From Portulaca oleracea (lineage: Eukaryota > Streptophyta > Magnoliopsida > Caryophyllales > Portulacaceae): 64,000 nucleotides of DNA. A program made the position numbers and the translations under genes. The stretch lies in the NCBI GenBank assembly GCA_029582165.1, contig CM055883.1:21988501-22052500 (forward strand), written 5' to 3'. This document shows, piece by piece, positions 57,227-64,000 of the stretch. The notes beneath the pieces were generated by a model. It did not search any database. It saw nothing but the letters and a program-made list of their open reading frames with translations, and was not told the origin of the DNA. Positions within the stretch are counted from its first letter, which is position 1, and each line of letters opens with the position of its first letter.

Positions 57227-58912
57227 CCCCCTCCCCCCCCCCCCCCCACACACACTTAAACTTTTGCTCGTCTAGAGCAAAACAAAACAAAACAAATAAG
57301 AAAACTAAACACCAACTCCTCTGTCGTGGGAGGAAACGAGTGCATTTAGCGTATGCACCAATCCCTTTGAACCCCCTGGCAGCCCGGGTGGACGAGATGG
57401 ACTCGTGAGGGTTTGTAGCAGTTGTGCCCACAAAAGCCAAAGAAAAAGGAGAGAGGGAAAGTGAAAACAAAACCGAAGAAAACACAAGGAAAGAAAAACA
57501 AAGGCTTTGATTCACAAGATCTCGCAATCCAAACTAAGAAAACGCGATTAAACCTCCCAAAGTAACCGTTAGGAGCATCTCACAAACACCAAACTCAAAT
57601 AAAGGTCAATCTTGAAGATTTTTCAACTCCCTACACCTTGTACCGAGCAAAACCCCACATGCAAAAGCACAAAAAGGGGTTTAACGGGAACCAAAAGACT
57701 CTAAAAACTCGCGTCCGAATTTGAAAACAATGAAACAACCAAGAGAAGTGTTTCCCTCCCACGCATTTGGTCGCCCTTGGCTTGGTGAGGGCCGTAGGTT
57801 ATGCAAGGGGAGGCCCCACTCTTTTAAGAAGCAAAAACTTTTTATTTTCTTTCTTTTTGAGTTGGAAATACCACGAAATTTGCTTTTCTTTTTCTCTTTT
57901 TTTTTCTTTTTGGTTTTTAAAAGTCGGTATTAGCATTACTTTTGGGAATTGGACGGCCCATATAAGGGGTATACCCTCCCAACACGGTCTTTTCCATTCG
58001 CCTCTTCGTCGCAAAGCGATATGGGAGGAGGGCTAAGGGGTATCCATGCCGTACCACGAATACCGGGCCCGTGTAGGTTGGCTAAGTGTGGGTGGTTAAT
58101 GTCTACAGCGACACGCTCCACTTATTCAGGTTATTGTATCTTAAGAAAGCTTTTCTTTCTTTTCTTTACTTTTTGCACTTTTTTGCTTTTGCTAAACGAG
58201 AAACAAAACAAACCCGGACACAAGCTCCTAAAACCTCCTGGTTCCAGCAAAAAAAGAAAGGAACGGGGGTCTCGCCAGACACTTAATGAAAGGGGTTTAT
58301 TAAGGGTAAGTCTCGACTAGAACCCGAGATAGGGTCGAAAATGCTCCAACCGGTTACTTTTAAAGAAGCTTAAGAACGGCTTCTCAACTCCGAAAACGAG
58401 ATCCAGAAACAAAACCAAACAAAGACAAAGCGAAAGAAAAGAAAAAGCGAAAGGTTTTCACTCCCTTTTTTCTTCCTTTTTCACTTGAAAATTTTCAAAT
58501 TTTAGCAAAAACCAGAAAACAAGGAACAAAAGACTAGGTGATCTACCCTTGAGCAGAATATCTCCCCCCACACACACACTTAAAACTCCACAATGTCCTC
58601 ATTGTGGGAAGGTGTCACATTAAAAAGGTTGTGAACCTACAAAAACACAAACAAAAACAACTAGCAAGTAGAAATGGTGGCGGCGAGCCACACGGTTCCA
58701 ACAACAATATATATCCCAACACAGACATTCAAAGGGGTTCGCCACCCAAAAGAAAACCAAGCATGCGAAAAGAAAATAAACCAAACAAACAAAAATAAAG
58801 AAATAAATAATTACAAAAAGAGAAAGGGTGGAATGAGGTTACCATAAAGTCTTCAATAAAAGGAAGAAAGCACTTGGATAACCTCAATTACCAATGGAGC
58901 ATCAACCATTCA
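57227..58912 (-). other. 3' untranslated region of H unit 2
   Basis: Same layout as unit 1: C-run on the plus strand (PPT), hairpins at 57262-57282 and 57339-57359, a second G-rich tract near 58566-58580. No gene is seen. Confidence 0.65.
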
Positions 58913-60367
58913 TTATTCTTCAAGATTTGGGCCTTCAAGATCGGAAGAATTCAACGCACGTAGGAGAAGATCATGCATCCTCGAATGTATTTCAGAACCA
59001 TGAATGTATGAGAACACAAAAATCAATGAGCCATAATAGGTAAGTGTTCTCAACATTTTATCAAAAGCCTTAGAAAAATCACTAGAATGATGAAATAAGT
59101 GAAGGAGCATGATTTTTCTAGGCGAGTCTTCTAGGTAAACATGATATAGGTCAAAGAGGGGATCATAACCTCTAAAGGTACCTAGAGACTCAAGGCATGC
59201 ATGGTTGCATGACGGAGTGATAATCAAAGAATGAATGGGGATAACATGATTGGGAGAGGAGGATACATCATCACATTGAAAGCACATAGAAGGGTTGTCA
59301 ACTTCCTCAACAATATCATCACAACCAAGTCCCAACCCAAGATTGTCATCTAATTCATTATCTTCATCACATGTATGCAAAGAAAAAGTAGGACTACTCT
59401 CCAAGGCAACACTCTCAACATCGCATAAGGTTTCATCATTATCAACATCAAGGGTGAAAGTGAAGCACTCGGGTTCATAATCCATAAAAAATGATTCATA
59501 ATCACACACATATGCATCATGAGAGATAGTTTCTACATAATGAGGCACACAAGTCAAAGACGAAGAAGGAGAGCCAATATCACCATTTTCGCACAAAGGG
59601 GGATCAATATGAATCTCAGGGGATAATGGGGAAAACGACTCAACTCTACTTAAAGCACATTCCTTGGGAGAGGAAGGTCTTGACATGTGAGCATACTCAA
59701 ATTCGGTTTCACACATTCTAGAAACTATTAAATTAAGCTCTTCATCGAGCTTCTTCTACTCTCTAACTAGTTGTTCCATGTTATATTCAATAAAGGTCGG
59801 GTCAACAACATGAGTAGAAGAGTCGGAAGCATGAATAGATGATTCAAATTGATCACACAGGGAAGGGACATGCATAGGTATAGAAGGAGGAAAGGAAGAG
59901 GTACTCACAAATGAATCTTCATAAGATGCTTCCCTTGCTTGATCCACAAATGGAGATTGAGTATGCAAATCAATACAAGGGAAAGGGGAAGTATTCGCTC
60001 ATAGATTTTCAGAGTGAGATCTAACATAGTAAGCACATAGATTATCATAATAATAACCCGAAACATGACAACTCATCAAAAAAACACGAATATCCTCGGT
60101 CAACCAATTAATAAAATCCCAAGCCTCGTAATCATTTTTAGCATTAAAACCATAGTGAATGAACAACTTACGAGTCTCAAAATTCACACCCTCCTTAAAG
60201 ACACATAAAACTTCCCCATAAGAAAAATCATAACCAAAATGAGCCCAATAATTAAGATAAGCATCCAATCTATCACGATAATCACAAAATAACTCATGCT
60301 CATCTTGAGGGAAGCTAAAACATGTCATTTCTCTATTATTATTTTTTTCAGATTTAAAATTTTTCAA
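58913..60367 (-). pseudogene. Gag-like frame of H unit 2
   Basis: One register of 485 codons from the ATG at 60367 to the stop after GPNLEE. It is broken only by TGA near 59998-60000 and TAG near 59757. Both stops are also present in unit 1 at the same places, so they predate the array. The start resembles an Athila Gag core; the middle and end are acidic and Ser-rich. No zinc knuckle or enzyme motif is visible. Confidence 0.65.
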
Positions 60368-60438
60368 TTTTTTTTTCTTTTTTCTTTTAAAACCTAGAGG
60401 GAGTGCTCAAGAAAACTAAAAGGTCGGTAGGCGCAACT

Positions 60439-60455
60439 CCCCGGCAACGGCGCCA
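60439..60455 (-). other. Primer binding site of H unit 2
   Basis: TGGCGCCGTTGCCGGGG on the minus strand, the classic Athila primer site, three bases from the LTR end. Confidence 0.88.
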
Positions 60456-60458
60456 TGT

Positions 60459-62116
60459 TGTTCAAGCTGCAGTATAGTACGGGTTTTGATTGTCGTATCC
60501 ACAGGGAGTTGCGGTACCGAACCTAAAAGTCTATTCCAAACTCTCACCTACTAGGATTGGGGGTTCATCATCATTTGAGAGAAGGTTTTCAAGTGAACAC
60601 AAAGAAAACACAAGGAAGAAAAAGGATTTCGGGATGCAAACGGGGATAAGAAAATGGGTTTTCCAACAAGGGAGTAACAAGAAGGGGAAATCAAATGGTA
60701 ACTCCGTTGGAAAATACCCTCCGGGCTTCCTCTTTCAAGGATATTCCGGATTGACTTCCCCAAAGTCCATGTACGCACAGAGTCGATGAAACGGAATTTC
60801 CTAGTTAGTTTCTATTCGCTTTCGCGAATTAGAACACTAACTATCCCAATTCCTACCTTCCAACAAGCATTAGATGTATTCGGGATGCTTTCGCACCCAA
60901 ATACATCCCACTTGAGGGAAGGATAGGGTTGGGAAGTTGATTTCCTAACTAGTTACTCAATAATATTGCTAACCCAAACCTAATCACCCATTCACACCCT
61001 TAACTACCCCCTAACCCATAGGATTTCTAACCACTAATCATGATACCAACTAAGCTAACAACATCCAAACCAAACCTAAACATGATTTCTAACATTAAAC
61101 AACCATAAACAAGCAAGAACAATGAAATAGCAAGCAAAGAAATTAAGAACAAGCAAAGTAATTAGCAAGGTAATTAATAAAAGAGTTCAGGGAAGAGAAT
61201 ACTTATCAAAATATTGTAGATGAACAAGAGAAAGCAATAAAAAGATGATCCAACAATCTTTCAATTGATTGAATCCCCAAATCTTCAATAATAAACACAT
61301 ATCTCCAAAACCCTAGATTAATCTCTCACTAATCTCCCTCTAAAATCCAATAATTACAAGCTGAAATAATGTCTAAGTCTAACCCTCGATGCCCCCCTAA
61401 GAAATCATCAACAAGGAGTATATATACAAGGCAAAACTGTTGGCCAAAACGCAGTACTTCAAGCCGAAAACACGCGCAGGACATAGGGAGACCGTGGTCA
61501 CGGTCAAGGAGACCGTGGCCACGGTTTCGTTCTGTCCAGCGAAAAAGGCCGAACAGTCGCAGCCCAGTAAGGGGGTCGCGGGCGCGACCACCACCGTCGC
61601 GGGCGCGACGAGCGAAATATGCCCTGGCGATTTTCTCCTTCGAGGCGTCGTGGCTACGGTGTCTCCGACCGTGGGCACAGTATTTCTCGGACATCCTGAC
61701 TCTCTGCATATGCCCACCGTGGCCACGGTCACTCTCGGCTTCAATTGCGTTCTGGGCGTAGCGGGTGCTACGCCATTCGTGGCGGGGCTACGCCTGGGCT
61801 TTCCTTTCCTTTGATCTTCCTTCTTTCCAAAGCATGTGACGCTCGATCCGAAGGTCGTAGCATGCGTTACTTCACTAATTGGCACCAAAGGTCGGGAGTG
61901 TGGTCCTGGGTCGACACCGTCTCGGTTTCCGGTCCGGTTCGGCTCGGGAAATCGCCAAGAATGCTATGAAAAGGCTCGTTATGCTACATTTTCGGTGAAA
62001 ACTCCAAAATCTACAAAATAACCAAAAACACATTAAAAGCTATGAAATTAAACCACGAAACGAGTTAAAAGCCTAAGGATTTAGGCTGTATTTAGACACA
62101 AAATTGGGTCTAAACA
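60459..62116 (-). repeat. LTR 3 of array H
   Basis: 1658 bp. It holds two intact GTCGCGGGCGCGAC words (61574-61610), a TATA box (61419-61426) and ACCGTGGTCACGGT/ACCGTGGCCACGGT words (61490-61526, 61717-61732). Confidence 0.75.
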
Positions 62117-64000
62117 CCCCTCCCCCCCCCCCCACATACACTTAAACTTTTGCTCGTCTAGAGCAAAACAAAACAAAACAAATAAGAAAACTAAACACCA
62201 ACTCCTCTGTCGTGGGAGGAAACGAGTGCATTTAGCATATGCACCAATCCCTTTGAACCCCCTGGCAGCCCGGGTGGACGAGATGGACTCGTGAGGGTTT
62301 GTAGCAGTTGTGCCCACAAAAGCCAAAGAAAAAGGAGAGAGGGAAAGTGAAAACAAAACCGAAGAAAACACAAGGAAAGAAAAACAAAGGCTTTGATTCA
62401 CAAGATCTCGCAATCCAAACTAAGAAAACGCGATTAAACCTCCCAAAGTAACCGTTAGGAGCATCTCACAAACACCAAACTCAAATAAAGGTCAATCTTG
62501 AAGATTTTTCAACTCCCTACACCTTGTACCGAGCGAAACCCCACATGCAAAAGCACAAAAAGGGGTTTAACGGGAACCAAAAGACTCTAAAAACTCGCGT
62601 CCGAATTTGAAAACAATGAAACAACCAAGAGAAGTGTTTCCCTCCCACGCATTTGGTCGCCCTTGGCTTGGTGAGGGCCGTAGGTGATGCAAGGGGAGGC
62701 CCCACTCTTTTAAGAAGCAAAAACTTTTTATTTTCTTTCTTTTTGAGTTGGAAATACCACGAAATTTGCTTTTCTTTTTCTCTTTTTTTTTCTTTTTGGT
62801 TTTTAAAAGTCGGTATTAGCATTACTTTTGGGAATTGGACGGCCCATATAAGGGGTATACCCTCCCAACACGGTCTTTTCCATTCGCCTCTTCGTCGCAA
62901 AGCGATATGGGAGGAGGGCTAAGGGGTATCCATGCCGTACCACGAATACCGGGCCCGTGTAGGTTGGCTAAGTGTGGGTGGTTAATGTCTACAGCGACAC
63001 GCTCCACTTATTCAGGTTATTGTATCTTAAGAAAGCTTTTCTTTCTTTTCTTTACTTTTTGCACTTTTTTGCTTTTGCTAAACGAGAAACAAAACAAACC
63101 CGGACACAAGCTCCTAAAACCTCCTGGTTCCAGCAAAAAGAGAAAGGAACGGGGGTCTCGCCAGACACTTAATGAAAGGGGTTTATTAAGGGTAAGTCTC
63201 GACTAGAACCCGAGATAGGGTCGAAAATGCTCCAACCGGTTACTTTTAAAGAAGCTTAAGAACGGCTTCTCAACTCCGAAAACGAGATCCAGGAAACAAA
63301 ACCAAACAAAGACAAAACGAAAAGAAAAGAAAAACTGAAAAGGTTTTCACTCCCTTTTTTCTCCTTTTTCACATGAAAATTTTCAAATTTTAGCAAAAAC
63401 CAGGAAAACAAGGAACAAAAAGACTAGGTGATCTACCCTTGAACAGAATATCTCCCCCCCCCCCCCCCACACACACACACACTTAAAACTCCACAATGTC
63501 CTCATTATGGGAAGGTGTCACATGAAAAAGGTAGAGAACCTACAAAAACACAAACAAAAACAACTAGCAAGTAGAAATGGTGGCGACGCGAGCCCACACG
63601 GTTCCAACAACAATATATATCCCAACACAGACATTCAAAGGGGTTCGCCACCCAAAAGAAAACCAAGCATGCGAAAAGAAAATAAACCAAACAAACAAAA
63701 ATAAAGAAATAAATAATTACAAAATGAGAAAGGGTGGAATGAGGTTACCATAAAGTCTTCAATAAAAGGAAGAAAGCACTTGGATAACCTCAATTACCAA
63801 TGGAGCATCAACCATTCATTATTCTTCAAGATTTGGGCCTTCAAGATCGGAAGAATCCAACGCACGTAGGAGAAGATCATGCATCCTCGAATGTATTTCA
63901 GAACCATGAATGTATGAGAACACAAAAATCAATGAGTCATAATAGGTAAGTGTTCTCAACATTTTATCAAAAGCCTTAGAAAAATCACTAGAATGATGAA
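62117..64000 (-). other. H unit 3 interior, cut by window end
   Basis: 3' untranslated region with PPT, hairpins (62148-62168, 62225-62245) and second G-rich tract (near 63455-63475). From about 63800 the 3' end of the Gag-like frame begins and runs out of the window. Confidence 0.7.

Larger units (their letters stand above)
50672..64000 (-). mobile_element. Element H: tandem array of an Athila-like non-autonomous element
   Basis: Head-to-tail units of 4.89 kb repeat LTR and interior: LTRs at 50672-52345, 55567-57226 and 60459-62116, interiors at 52346-55566, 57227-60458 and 62117 to the end. In minus sense each LTR ends CAGCTTGAACA. The second interior begins with the intact primer site TGGCGCCGTTGCCGGGG. 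There is no protease, RT, RNase H or integrase; one Gag-like frame is the only coding part. Arrays of LTR-interior units are a known product of recombination between LTRs of neighbouring copies. The left end sits in G's 3' LTR, and the right end is beyond the window. Confidence 0.85.

Noticed and set aside
57949..58320. 123-codon frame repeated in each H unit (also 62835-63206)
   Set aside because: Present in each unit only because the units are near-identical; it lies antisense in the 3' untranslated region and shows no recognisable domain.

Overview
The window is repeat-dominated plant nuclear DNA, most likely from an angiosperm with a large genome. Evidence for this is a dense nest of Ty3/gypsy LTR retrotransposons of plant-only lineages (Tat, Athila, Tekay/Del-like and CRM-like chromovirus), tRNA-iMet and Athila-type primer sites, plant TATA boxes (TATAAATA), a plant mobile domain gene and a hAT-like MITE. 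I see no host housekeeping gene, rRNA, tRNA, CRISPR array or bacterial-type operon. Every protein-coding stretch belongs to a transposable element and nearly all are broken.

Left nest (1-43773). The oldest layer, element C, is a plus-strand Tat-like element. Its pol remnant is at 23139-24978 and its 3' LTR at 42085-43773; its 5' part lies outside the window. Element B (minus strand, same LTR family) is inserted in C's RNase H region. B's 5' LTR is now split into 7949-8683 and 22215-23138, and its gag-protease remnant lies at 4262-6467. Element A (8684-22209, minus, non-autonomous, 13.5 kb) is inserted in B's LTR with a CCTAG target duplication. Element D (1-4261, minus) is inserted in B's protease gene; it is a Tekay/Del-like derivative with a 3.4-kb LTR and only 737 bp of internal DNA. 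A hAT-like MITE (14399-15010) with an 8-bp duplication sits inside A.

The most interesting part of C lies downstream of its integrase. Two genes run there on the opposite strand. One is a DUF7745-like gene with one intron (25504-26907). The other is a plant mobile domain (PMD) gene with at least five introns (27530-40760). Each has its own TATA box, and a palindrome near GGCCGATCGGCC that also occurs in the LTR promoters of A, B and C lies upstream of it. Element E, an Athila element of 10.7 kb (28474-39166, plus), is inserted in PMD exon 4; removing E and one target duplication restores the PMD reading frame.

Right part (43774-64000). A 611-bp minus-strand LTR-like segment (43778-44388) is followed by element G, a CRM-like chromovirus (44512-50671, plus) with degraded gag, protease, RT, RNase H and integrase. 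Its 3' LTR is cut by element H. H is a minus-strand Athila-like non-autonomous family present as a head-to-tail array of at least three LTRs with internal regions between them (50672 to the window end, period about 4.89 kb).

Two non-coding signals cross family borders. A GTCGCGCCCGCGAC repeat occurs in the LTRs of E, G and H in the same sense orientation. A set of hairpins just before the polypurine tract is shared by E and H, with compensatory pair changes. All calls come from reading the sequence; family names rest on motif recognition and were not confirmed by a database search.
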